DNA of 64,000 bases from Paracoccaceae bacterium (lineage in GTDB: Bacteria; Pseudomonadota; Alphaproteobacteria; Rhodobacterales; Rhodobacteraceae), in NCBI GenBank assembly GCA_014654775.1, contig JACVZW010000030.1, positions 388,860 to 452,859 on the forward strand, written 5' to 3'. Under the pieces are notes generated by a model. The model searched no databases, had not been told where the DNA came from, and saw only the letters and a list, made by a program, of their open reading frames with translations. The translations under genes and the position numbers were made by a program. Position 1 is the first letter of the stretch. The number at the start of each line of letters is the position of its first letter. Below, one piece after another: positions 42,465-50,706 of the stretch.

Positions 42465-44546
42465 GTGAAGCCCCCCGCAGGCACCGTCTGGATCGGGTCG
42501 GACCACCCCTTCGACCTGCACGAAGCCTATCTCTGCTTCGCCGCCGACCTGACGCTTGCGGAAACACCCCGCAGCGCCACCCTCCACCTCACCGCCGACA
42601 GCCGCTACCGCCTCTGGGTCAACGGGGACTATGTGGGTCGGGGCCCCGAACGCTCATGGCCCGCCGCCATGGCCGTGGATGCCCGCCCCATCCCCCTGCG
42701 CCAAGGCGCGAACCGCATCCGGGTCGAGGTTTACTCCCCCGGCTACTCCCACTTCGCCCATGTCCACCGCGCCGCCTGCGGCCTGCTCGCCTGGGCCGAG
42801 ATCGACGGCCAGACCCTGCTCACCACCAACCGCGAAACCTGGCGCGTCCGCCGCGATCCCTCATGGTCCGCCAGCCCCCCCCGCATCTCGATCTACGGCA
42901 CCGGGGTCGAAGACCGCGACCTCTCCCGCGCCCTCCCCCCCGACGCCGACGCCTCCGCATGGGCGCAACCCCGCATCGTCCAGCCGCCCGAAGGCCCGAT
43001 CTGGGCCACCCTCCGCCCCCGCACCACTCCGCTGCTCATCGAAGACCTGCGCCCGCTGACACCCCCATGGCGCACCCATCACGGCCCCACCACCCCCCAT
43101 GACGACCCGCACGAGGCGATCCGCCACGCCCTGACACTTCCCCAAACCGAAATCCCCGCCACCCTCGCCAAAGACCACAGCGCCCTCTGGATCTTCGACC
43201 TCGGCGAAAGCCGCGTCTGCACCGCCGCAGCCACGATCACCGCCATGGCAGGCGACACCCTGACCATCAGCTATGCCGAGAAACTCCGCGACGGCGACCT
43301 CCTGATCTCCGACCCCGCCACCTACTGCCGGATGCGCCCGACCGACCGTTTCCGCCTGACCCAAGGCCGCCAGCATGTCGAAGGCTTCACCCCCCGGGGG
43401 GGCCGCTACCTGATCTTCCGGCTGGACACGACCCAAGGCACCACCCCCGCCGCGATCTTCCACGCCCGCTTGCCCGCCTACCCGCTGACGGTCCCGGCAC
43501 CCAAAGACCCCATCGCCGCCCTCTGCCAGCGCACCACATTGGCCTGCCTGCAGGACGGCTTCGTCGATTCCGTCTGGCGCGAAAGCAGCCAATGGCTGGG
43601 CGATGTCGTGGCCCAATCTTTCGCCCTCATGGCGATCACCGATGACCCGCGCCCCCTGCGCCTGACGCTGGAACAGGCCGCCCTTGGCGCAGCCCCTGAC
43701 GGCATCCTGCCCTCTGTCCTGCCCGGGGACGTCCCCGCCTATGTCGTCACCGATTACAACTTCTCATGGGTGGAACTCCTCCATTTCTGGCACCACCACC
43801 CGAACACCGACCCGACGCTCACCGCCGCGCTCTGGCCCAGCCTCACCCGCCTTCTGGACCGCTTCCACGCAGACCTCGGCCCCGACGGCCTGATCCGCAG
43901 CCAGCCCGGCCGCCGCCTCTTCCTCGACTGGTCCGCGATGGACCGGGGCGAACCGAACCTCACCTATAACCTGCGCTACCTGCACGCGCTGCACATCGCG
44001 CAATCCCTCGCCACCACCACCGGCCACGCCGCCCCACCGGACTGGGCGCAGCGCATCAAGACCCTCCGCCACGCCATCCACACCACCCACCACACCCCCC
44101 AAGGCTGGCAGGAAAGCCCCAACGGCCCGCCAGCCAGCCAACTCGCCCTCGCTTTCTTGATCCTCACGGGCCTCTCCGACACGCCCTACACCGATGCTGA
44201 CCGCATCACCGCCCGCTCGCTCGACCCTGACGACGGCCCGAAATCACCCGCCCTCGCCAGCCCCTTCATGCATCACTACCTGTTTCAGGCACTGCACCAC
44301 CTCAACCGCCCGCAGGACATCCGCGCGATCATCGCCGCCCGCTGGGGCCGCTGGGTTCAGGAAGGCCGCGCCACCACGCCGGAAAACTGGAATATCGACT
44401 TCCCTGACGGCTCCGCCTGCCACGGCTTCTCGGCCCACCCGCTCCGCTGGCTCCAACTGACCCAGCCGGATCAGACCACCACCGTCGCAGGCATACCCGG
44501 CAGCGTCACCTCCAGCAGTTCCAGATCCGCCGAAGGCGCGGCATAG
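42465..44546 (+). CDS. GH78 alpha-L-rhamnosidase-like enzyme, cytoplasmic
   Basis: A 693-residue protein of the bacterial alpha-L-rhamnosidase family. An N-terminal beta-sandwich (ADSRYRLWVNGDYVGRGPERSWP; GANRIRVEVYSPGYSHFAHVH) precedes a second sandwich with DTLTISYAEKLRDG, then an (alpha/alpha)6 catalytic domain with GFVDSVWRESSQWLGDVVAQS and the late WNIDFPDGSACHGFSAHPLRWL. No signal peptide, so it should act on imported rhamnosides. The start is the GTG at 42465 with GGTGGGG upstream; no ATG fits. Its last 76 bp overlap the convergent cupin gene. Shorter than many GH78 enzymes, so substrate range is unclear. Confidence 0.75.
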   Translation: MKPPAGTVWIGSDHPFDLHEAYLCFAADLTLAETPRSATLHLTADSRYRLWVNGDYVGRGPERSWPAAMAVDARPIPLRQGANRIRVEVYSPGYSHFAHVHRAACGLLAWAEIDGQTLLTTNRETWRVRRDPSWSASPPRISIYGTGVEDRDLSRALPPDADASAWAQPRIVQPPEGPIWATLRPRTTPLLIEDLRPLTPPWRTHHGPTTPHDDPHEAIRHALTLPQTEIPATLAKDHSALWIFDLGESRVCTAAATITAMAGDTLTISYAEKLRDGDLLISDPATYCRMRPTDRFRLTQGRQHVEGFTPRGGRYLIFRLDTTQGTTPAAIFHARLPAYPLTVPAPKDPIAALCQRTTLACLQDGFVDSVWRESSQWLGDVVAQSFALMAITDDPRPLRLTLEQAALGAAPDGILPSVLPGDVPAYVVTDYNFSWVELLHFWHHHPNTDPTLTAALWPSLTRLLDRFHADLGPDGLIRSQPGRRLFLDWSAMDRGEPNLTYNLRYLHALHIAQSLATTTGHAAPPDWAQRIKTLRHAIHTTHHTPQGWQESPNGPPASQLALAFLILTGLSDTPYTDADRITARSLDPDDGPKSPALASPFMHHYLFQALHHLNRPQDIRAIIAARWGRWVQEGRATTPENWNIDFPDGSACHGFSAHPLRWLQLTQPDQTTTVAGIPGSVTSSSSRSAEGAA

Positions 44547-45565
44547 CGCGTGGCCATCCCCGGCGGGATGACAAAGGCATCCCCCGGCGACAGGCGGTAG
44601 GGCGCCTTTCCTTCCCCCTCCAACGTGAACTCCCCCGCCATCACGAAGGTGAAGAGGATATCCCCCTCATGCCGCGTCCAGGCTGTCGCCCCCCCATCGG
44701 GCCGCGCCACCATGACCGAGGCCACGCCCTGCGTCGCCGCGTGAATCCCCGTGTCCCGCGCCACGAATCCCGGCAGACGGAAGGGCCGGAACACGCCCTC
44801 CGCCCCCTTGTCATAGACAAAGCGCTGCCCCTGCCATTCCCGCTCGGGCCGCAGATGCGGCGTCGGCAATTCCATCTCGTGATCGATCTCGGTGATATGC
44901 TCCGCCGGAACCCCGATCTCGATCACCTCGATCCCGTCGCTCGCATGCAGCACCCGATGCCGGATTTCCGGCGGCTGGATAAAGCAATCCCCCGCCGTCA
45001 GCCGGATCGGCGGCCCCTGATCCTCATAGACCACATCCACCCAACCATGGATGCAGAAGATCAGCTGAAACCCCACCCTGTGGAAATGCACCATGTCCGG
45101 CACGGGTCCGCCATCCGGAATCCGGATGTGCGAGGCGATCATCGCGCCGCCCAACCGTGACGGCACAAGGTCACGATACTGCATCCCCGCCCGCCCGATG
45201 ATCCAAGGCGCCTGCTCCGCCAGCCGCCGTACCACAAAGGCATGTTCCGTCGGCGGCAGCACAAGCGGCGGATTGGCCTGATCGATCTCCACCCGCGTGC
45301 CATTGGGCGCGATCAGCAACCGCTCACCACCGGCGAACCCCTCCTCATCCGTCAGGATGCGCACCGTGCCGGGATGTTCCGCCGCCCCCTTCTGGATGCG
45401 CAACCGCAACCCATGCCCCGACAAGACCGCCACTTCCGGATTGTCGGCCGGATAGATCATGTCCAACCGGAACCCCAGCCGCTTCGTCCAGAACGGCAAA
45501 TCGTCCCGCAATTCCTGCGTCGGCAGCCGCATCTCGGCCCGCGTTTCGCCCTTGACCTCGAACAT
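44471..45565 (-). CDS. Cupin-domain protein of the rhamnose neighbourhood
   Basis: A 364-residue protein. The N-terminal ~90 residues resemble a glyoxalase/VOC-like half (ELRDDLPFWTKRLGFRLDMIYPADNPEVAVLSGHGLRLRI). The rest holds two cupin modules: VHFHRVGFQLIFCIHGWVDVVYEDQG...LTAGDCFIQPPEIRHRVL, and TRHEGDILFTFVMAGEFTLEG...LSPGDAFVIPPGMATRY. Metal-binding His and Glu are clear in the first module and poorer in the second. Function unknown; isomerase, dioxygenase or sugar-binding roles are all possible. GGAGGG precedes the ATG at 45565. Its 3' end overlaps the GH78 gene by 76 bp, and it is divergent from maeB. Confidence 0.7.
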   Translation of the reverse strand: MFEVKGETRAEMRLPTQELRDDLPFWTKRLGFRLDMIYPADNPEVAVLSGHGLRLRIQKGAAEHPGTVRILTDEEGFAGGERLLIAPNGTRVEIDQANPPLVLPPTEHAFVVRRLAEQAPWIIGRAGMQYRDLVPSRLGGAMIASHIRIPDGGPVPDMVHFHRVGFQLIFCIHGWVDVVYEDQGPPIRLTAGDCFIQPPEIRHRVLHASDGIEVIEIGVPAEHITEIDHEMELPTPHLRPEREWQGQRFVYDKGAEGVFRPFRLPGFVARDTGIHAATQGVASVMVARPDGGATAWTRHEGDILFTFVMAGEFTLEGEGKAPYRLSPGDAFVIPPGMATRYAAPSADLELLEVTLPGMPATVVV

Positions 45566-45703
45566 CTCGCCCTCCGCTTTTGCCGCGAAGAATGGCCGCG
45601 CCGGACAGGGATTTGCAAGCCGGGGCGAAAACGCCTATTGGAGACGGTAGGAAATGGTTCTCCAAAAAATAGTTTAACGTTGAACAAACTGCCGGAGGGG
45701 GCG

Positions 45704-47998
45704 ATGGACGAACAGGGCAAGGGCGACGGACGGCAGGAAAACGCGCGTCAGGCGGCACTCGACTATCACGAATTCCCCAAGCCCGGAAAACTCGAGATCC
45801 GCGCGACAAAGCCTTTGGCAAATGGCCGCGATCTTTCCCGCGCCTATTCCCCCGGCGTTGCCGAAGCTTGCCTCGAAATCAAGGCCGACCCCGCCACCGC
45901 CTCGCGCTACACCGCACGCGGCAACCTCGTCGCGGTCGTCTCGAACGGCACCGCTGTTCTTGGCCTCGGCAATATCGGCGCGCTGGCGTCAAAGCCCGTG
46001 ATGGAAGGCAAGGCCGTCCTCTTCAAGAAATTCGCCAATATCGACTGCTTCGACATCGAGTTGAACGAACCCGACCCCGTCAAACTGGCCGACATCGTCT
46101 GCGCCCTTGAACCCACCTTCGGCGCCATCAACCTCGAAGACATCAAGGCCCCCGACTGCTTCATCGTCGAAAAACTCTGCCGCGAACGGATGAACATCCC
46201 CGTCTTCCACGACGATCAGCACGGCACCGCCATCGTCGTGGGGGCGGCGGCCACCAACGCCCTTATCGTCGCGGGCAAGCGGTTCGACGAGATCAAGGTC
46301 GTCTCCACCGGCGGGGGCGCGGCGGGCATCGCCTGCCTCAACATGCTGCTCACCCTTGGCGTGAAGCGTGAAAACGTCTGGCTCTGCGATCTGGCCGGGC
46401 TCGTCTACAACGGCCGCCACGACCAGATGACCGCCCAGAAAGAGGAATATGCCCAAGGCACCACCCCCGCCACGCTGGCGGATGTGATCGAAGGCGCCGA
46501 CCTCTTCCTCGGCCTCTCCGGCCCCGGCGTCCTGACGCCCGAGATGGTGGCCAAGATGGCCCCCCGCCCGATCGTCTTCGCCCTTGCCAACCCCACGCCC
46601 GAGATTCTGCCCGATCAGGTCCGCGCCGTGGCCCCCGACGCGATCATCGCGACCGGGCGGTCGGACTTCCCCAATCAGGTGAACAACGTCCTCTGCTTCC
46701 CCTTCATCTTCCGCGGCGCGCTGGACGTGGGCGCGACCGTCATCAACAAGCGGATGGAGATCGCTTGCATCGAAGGCATCGCCGCGCTGGCCCGCGCCAC
46801 CACCAGCGCCGAAGCCGCCGCCGCCTATTCCGGCGAGAAACTCTCCTTCGGCGCTGATTACCTGATCCCCAAACCCTTCGACCCGCGCTTGATCGGCGTC
46901 GTCGCCACCTCTGTCGCCCGCGCCGCGATGGAGAGTGGCGTCGCCACCCGACCCATCGACGACCTCGACGCCTACAAGCGCAAGTTGGACGGCTCCGTCT
47001 TCAAATCCGCCCTCATCATGCGCCCCGTGTTCGAGGCGTCCAAGGCCGCCTCCCGCACCATCGTCTTTGCCGAAGGCGAAGATGAACGCGTCCTGCGCGC
47101 CGCCCATGCGATGATGGAGGAAACCAACGACATCCCCATCCTCATCGGCCGCCCCGAGGTGGTCGAGATGCGCTGCGAACGCGCAGGCCTCCCCATCCGC
47201 CCCGGCCGCGACGTCCATCTGGTGAACCCGGAAAACGACCCCCGCTACCGCGACTACTGGGGCACCTATCACGACCTCATGGCCCGCCGCGGCGTCTCGC
47301 CCGACATCGCGCGGGCGGTGATGCGCACCAACACCACCGCCATCGGCGCCGTCATGGTCCACCGGGGCGAGGCCGACAGCCTGATCTGCGGCACCTTCGG
47401 GCAGTATCACTGGCACCTGAACTACATCCGGCAGGTGCTGGCGCGCGGCGGCCTCCATCCGGTCGGCGCGCTCTCGCTGATGATCCTCGAAGACGGCCCC
47501 CTCTTCATCGCCGACACGCAGGTCAATCCCGAACCGACGCCGCAGCAGATCATGGAGAGCGTGATCGGCGCCGCCCGCCACGTCCGCCGCTTCGGCCTCG
47601 CGCCCAAGATCGCGCTCTGCACGCAAAGCCAATTCGGCAACATGGACAATTCCGCCGCCCAGCGCATGCGCGCCGCGCTGGAACTGCTTGACGCCCGCGA
47701 ACCCGACTTCTGCTACGAGGGCGAGATGAACGTGGACTCGGCCCTCGACCAATCCCTGCGCGACCGGCTCCTGCCGGGGTCCCGCATGGAAGGCGCGGCC
47801 AATGTCCTCGTCTTCGCCTCCACCGATGCGGCGGCGGCCACACGCAACATCCTCAAGATGAAGGCCAACGGGCTAGAGGTCGGGCCGATCCTGATGGGCA
47901 TGGGCAACAAGGCGCATATCGTGACCAACTCGATCACCGCGCGGGGCCTGCTGAACATCTCGGCCCTCGCAGGCACACCGGTCACCCATTACAGCTAA
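45704..47998 (+). CDS. maeB: NADP-dependent malic enzyme with phosphotransacetylase-like domain
   Basis: A 764-residue MaeB-type enzyme oxidising malate to pyruvate with CO2 release. Residues 1 to about 430: malic domain with [27 protein letters not shown] [15 protein letters not shown], the Rossmann motif [12 protein letters not shown] and the [11 protein letters not shown] stretch. From about residue 440 to the end lies a phosphotransacetylase-like domain ([19 protein letters not shown]...[11 protein letters not shown]...[19 protein letters not shown]) that in relatives acts as an allosteric acetyl-CoA sensor rather than a Pta enzyme. GGAGGGG precedes the ATG at 45704. Paired GTAGGATGGGC palindromes follow its stop. 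Confidence 0.95.
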   Translation: MDEQGKGDGRQENARQAALDYHEFPKPGKLEIRATKPLANGRDLSRAYSPGVAEACLEIKADPATASRYTARGNLVAVVSNGTAVLGLGNIGALASKPVMEGKAVLFKKFANIDCFDIELNEPDPVKLADIVCALEPTFGAINLEDIKAPDCFIVEKLCRERMNIPVFHDDQHGTAIVVGAAATNALIVAGKRFDEIKVVSTGGGAAGIACLNMLLTLGVKRENVWLCDLAGLVYNGRHDQMTAQKEEYAQGTTPATLADVIEGADLFLGLSGPGVLTPEMVAKMAPRPIVFALANPTPEILPDQVRAVAPDAIIATGRSDFPNQVNNVLCFPFIFRGALDVGATVINKRMEIACIEGIAALARATTSAEAAAAYSGEKLSFGADYLIPKPFDPRLIGVVATSVARAAMESGVATRPIDDLDAYKRKLDGSVFKSALIMRPVFEASKAASRTIVFAEGEDERVLRAAHAMMEETNDIPILIGRPEVVEMRCERAGLPIRPGRDVHLVNPENDPRYRDYWGTYHDLMARRGVSPDIARAVMRTNTTAIGAVMVHRGEADSLICGTFGQYHWHLNYIRQVLARGGLHPVGALSLMILEDGPLFIADTQVNPEPTPQQIMESVIGAARHVRRFGLAPKIALCTQSQFGNMDNSAAQRMRAALELLDAREPDFCYEGEMNVDSALDQSLRDRLLPGSRMEGAANVLVFASTDAAAATRNILKMKANGLEVGPILMGMGNKAHIVTNSITARGLLNISALAGTPVTHYS

Positions 47999-48007
47999 GG
48001 CCCGGCA

Positions 48008-48030
48008 GTAGGATGGGCCATTCGGCCCAT
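48008..48030. repeat. GTAGGATGGGC palindrome, degenerate copy 1
   Basis: GTAGGATGGGCC-ATTC-GGCCCAT, decaying into CTCTCAC instead of CCTAC. First of a pair downstream of maeB, 9 bp past its stop. Confidence 0.75.
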
Positions 48031-48048
48031 CTCTCACGCCCTCCATCG

Positions 48049-48076
48049 GTAGGATGGGCAATATTGCCCATCCTAC
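48049..48076. repeat. GTAGGATGGGC palindrome, perfect copy
   Basis: A perfect 28-bp palindrome, each half being GTAGGATGGGCAAT or its complement. Same family as 48008-48030, 52169-52196 and 52212-52239. REP-like by arrangement in pairs near gene ends. Confidence 0.9.
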
Positions 48077-48142
48077 GCCTGAGTCGCCCCGAACTTTGCA
48101 AACCCCGCCGGGCTTCGCTTCAACCCGCGAAGCCGACCCGGA

Positions 48143-48183
48143 TTTGCAAAAATTTGCAGACCGCACTTGCAATAATCTGCAAA
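48143..48183 (+). promoter_or_regulatory. TTTGCAAA-type operator cluster upstream of prpE
   Basis: Four half-sites lie 96-136 bp before the prpE start: TTTGCAAA (48143-48150), TTTGCAGA (48153-48160), TTGCAA (48167-48172) and CTGCAAA (48177-48183). Centres within each pair are 10 bp apart, and another TTTGCAAA is at 48095. They resemble the TTTGCAAA-X4-TTTGCAAA element I recall for the PccR/ScfR regulator of propionyl-CoA genes in Rhodobacter sphaeroides, although spacing differs by 2 bp. The gene they precede is a propionyl-CoA synthetase, which fits. Confidence 0.6.
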
Positions 48184-48278
48184 CATATTGCCGCACCCGC
48201 CCCCTGTTTCCGGTAACAGCATTGCGTGCAGCACCCCCCGTCGCGTAACAAACCCCAACTCGTGGAGGAGGGCATACA

Positions 48279-50183
48279 ATGGCATACCGTGAACTCTATG
48301 CGAAATGGCAGGCCGATCCCGAAGGCTTCTGGCTCGACGCTGCCGGCGCCATCGACTGGGTGGAACGCCCCCGCAGCGCGCTCAACGCCAGCCGCGCGCC
48401 GCTCTACGAATGGTTCACCTCGGCCTCCGTCAACACCTGCTGGAACGCGGTGGACCGCCACGTCCTCGCCGGGCGCGGCAGCCAGCCCGCCATCATCCAT
48501 GACAGCCCCGTCACCGGCACCAAGCACGTCATCACCTATGCCGAACTGCAGGACCGCGTCGCCCGCCTCGCCGGCGCGCTCAAGGCCAAGGGCGTGACAA
48601 AGGGCGACCGTGTCATCATCTACATGCCCATGGTCCCCGAGGCGCTGGAGGCCATGCTCGCCTGCGGCCGCATCGGCGCGATCCATTCGGTGGTGTTCGG
48701 TGGCTTCGCCGCCAACGAACTCGCCGTGCGCATCGACGACTGCACGCCCAAAGCCATCATCGCGGCGAGCTGCGGGATCGAACCCACCCGCGTCGTGCAT
48801 TACAAGCCGCTCCTCGACGCCGCCATCGACATGGCCGCCCACAAGCCCGACTTCTGCGTGATCCTGCAGCGCGAACAGGAAGTGGCCAAGCTCATCGAAG
48901 GCCGCGACGTCGCATGGCACTCCTTCCAATATGGCGTAGACCCCGCCGATTGCGTCCCGGTCGAGGGCAACCACCCCGCCTACATCCTCTACACCTCCGG
49001 CACGACCGGGGCCCCCAAGGGCGTCGTCCGCCCCACCGCAGGTCATCTTGTGGCGCTGGCTTGGACCATGCGCGCGATCTACAATTGCGGCGTGGGCGAT
49101 GTCTTCTGGGCCGCCTCCGATGTGGGCTGGGTCGTCGGCCACAGCTACATCTGCTACGCCCCCCTCATCGCGGGCTGCACCACCATCGTCTATGAAGGCA
49201 AACCCGTCGGCACGCCCGACGCGGGCGCCTTCTGGCGGGTCATCGCCGAACACAAGGTCCGCGCCTTCTTCACCGCCCCCACGGCGCTCCGCGCCATCAA
49301 GCGTGACGATCCCGAAGGCCATCTGGTCAAGGATTACGACCTGACCAACCTGCAGGCCCTCTATCTCGCGGGCGAACGCGCCGATCCCGACACCGTCCAC
49401 TGGGCGGGCCGCCACCTGAATGTCCCCGTGGTCGATCATTGGTGGCAGACGGAAACCGGCTATGCCATCGCGGCGAACCCGCTGGGCATCGAAGAACTGC
49501 CGATCAAGGTCGGCTCTCCCTCCGTCGCCATGCCGGGCTTCGACGTGCAGGTGCTGGACGAAGGCGGCCACCCCGTCGCGCCCGGCCAACTCGGCGCCAT
49601 CGCCATCAAGCTGCCCCTCCCCCCCGGCACCCTGCCCACGCTGTGGAACGCCGAGGACCGGTTCCGGAAATCCTACCTCACCCATTTCCCCGGATTCTAC
49701 GAAACAGGCGATGCGGGCTACATCGATGAAGACGGTTATCTCTACATCATGGCCCGCACCGATGACGTCATCAACGTCGCGGGCCACCGCCTCTCCACCG
49801 GCGCGATGGAAGAGGTGCTGGGCTTCCACAAGGATGTCGCCGAATGCGCCGTGATCGGCGTGTCGGATGACCTGAAGGGTCAATCCCCCTTGGGCTTCCT
49901 CTGCCTCAACAAGGGCTGCACCCGCCCCCATGCCGAGATCGTCAAGGAATGCGTCGCTCTGATGCGCGAAAAAATCGGCCCCGTCGCCGATTTCAAGCGC
50001 GCCGTGGTGGTGGACCGCCTGCCCAAAACCCGCTCGGGCAAGATCCTGCGCGGCACCATGGTCAAGATCGCGGACGGGCAGGAGTTCCGGATGCCCGCCA
50101 CCATCGACGACCCGGCGATCCTCGACGAGATCCGTACCGCGCTGCAATCGCTCGGCCTCGCACGCGACCCGGCGCGCGGATAG
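48279..50183 (+). CDS. prpE: Propionyl-CoA synthetase (propionate-CoA ligase)
   Basis: A 634-residue AMP-forming acyl-CoA synthetase of the PrpE group. Motifs: YILYTSGTTGAPKGVVRPTAGH (P-loop, near residue 236), VVDHWWQTETGYAI, YETGDAGYIDEDGYLYIMARTDDVINVAGHRLSTGAMEE, and catalytic Lys in LPKTRSGKILRGTM. The VVRPTAGHL and DVGWVVGHSYICYAP patterns fit PrpE rather than Acs, which carries a different WAL/WVTGHSY context. Long acetyl-CoA-synthetase-type N-terminal domain included. GGAGGAGGGC lies before the ATG at 48279. The TTTGCAAA sites upstream match a propionate-responsive control. No prpBCD or pcc genes are adjacent. Confidence 0.9.
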   Translation: MAYRELYAKWQADPEGFWLDAAGAIDWVERPRSALNASRAPLYEWFTSASVNTCWNAVDRHVLAGRGSQPAIIHDSPVTGTKHVITYAELQDRVARLAGALKAKGVTKGDRVIIYMPMVPEALEAMLACGRIGAIHSVVFGGFAANELAVRIDDCTPKAIIAASCGIEPTRVVHYKPLLDAAIDMAAHKPDFCVILQREQEVAKLIEGRDVAWHSFQYGVDPADCVPVEGNHPAYILYTSGTTGAPKGVVRPTAGHLVALAWTMRAIYNCGVGDVFWAASDVGWVVGHSYICYAPLIAGCTTIVYEGKPVGTPDAGAFWRVIAEHKVRAFFTAPTALRAIKRDDPEGHLVKDYDLTNLQALYLAGERADPDTVHWAGRHLNVPVVDHWWQTETGYAIAANPLGIEELPIKVGSPSVAMPGFDVQVLDEGGHPVAPGQLGAIAIKLPLPPGTLPTLWNAEDRFRKSYLTHFPGFYETGDAGYIDEDGYLYIMARTDDVINVAGHRLSTGAMEEVLGFHKDVAECAVIGVSDDLKGQSPLGFLCLNKGCTRPHAEIVKECVALMREKIGPVADFKRAVVVDRLPKTRSGKILRGTMVKIADGQEFRMPATIDDPAILDEIRTALQSLGLARDPARG

Positions 50184-50325
50184 CCGCCGGCCCCGGCCTG
50201 CGGCGACGCCCCGCGTCGCCGCCCCCACTGGACAAAGACCCGCGCGCCGATAGTCTTACGGCCATGCAGAACCTGCCGCCGCGCCGACCAGTCCCCACCC
50301 GCGCCCCCAAGCGAGGCGCCCCGAC

Positions 50326-50706
50326 ATGACGCCCGCCGCCGATCCGACAGGCATCCTCGGCGACGGCAAGCGGCTGAACGACATCCTCGCCCTCGCCGGG
50401 ACCGAAACCGCAACCTTCATCCTGCGTCAGATGCAGACCGATCTGGACGGTGTCGCGGCGGGCCTTTCCGCGGCGCTCGACAGCCGCGACTGGACCGCCA
50501 TCCGCACCCAGACCCATGTCCTCATCTCGCTCGCGGGCACCATCGGGGCCGACCGGCTCCATGCCGCCGCCATCGAGGTCAACACCGCCGCCCATGACCG
50601 GGAAGAGGACCGGGTCGCCTCCCGCGCCGCCCCGCTTCTCGCCGATCTCGCCCATCTCCGCGCCGCCCTCGCCGCGCACAAAAACCCCGGCAGCGCCGCC
50701 CCATGA
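50326..50706 (+). CDS. Hpt (histidine phosphotransfer) domain protein
   Basis: A 126-residue all-helical protein with a single Hpt module. The phosphorylatable His is in IRTQTHVLISLAGTIGADRL (family pattern HxLKGxxxxxG, with S for K). No receiver or kinase domain is attached, so it should shuttle phosphate between a hybrid kinase and a receiver. It overlaps the following response-regulator gene by 4 bp (ATGA), which is its obvious partner, as LuxU is for LuxO. The cognate kinase is not in the window. Confidence 0.75.
   Translation: MTPAADPTGILGDGKRLNDILALAGTETATFILRQMQTDLDGVAAGLSAALDSRDWTAIRTQTHVLISLAGTIGADRLHAAAIEVNTAAHDREEDRVASRAAPLLADLAHLRAALAAHKNPGSAAP

Larger units (their letters stand above)
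47999..48278. other. 280-bp maeB-prpE intergenic region
   Basis: No gene. From left to right: an imperfect and then a perfect GTAGGATGGGC palindrome (48008-48076) likely ending maeB transcription, an isolated TTTGCAAA (48095-48102), and a cluster of four TTGCA-type sites (48143-48183) ahead of prpE. This is the only long noncoding stretch in the maeB-prpE region and probably carries the prpE promoter. Confidence 0.7.

Noticed and set aside
45989..47752. 587-residue frame antisense to maeB
   Set aside because: Gly/Val/Asp-rich shadow, no domain, and no ribosome-binding site.
48120..50228. 702-residue frame antisense to prpE
   Set aside because: Gly/Asp-rich mirror of the prpE codons; no domain recognised.
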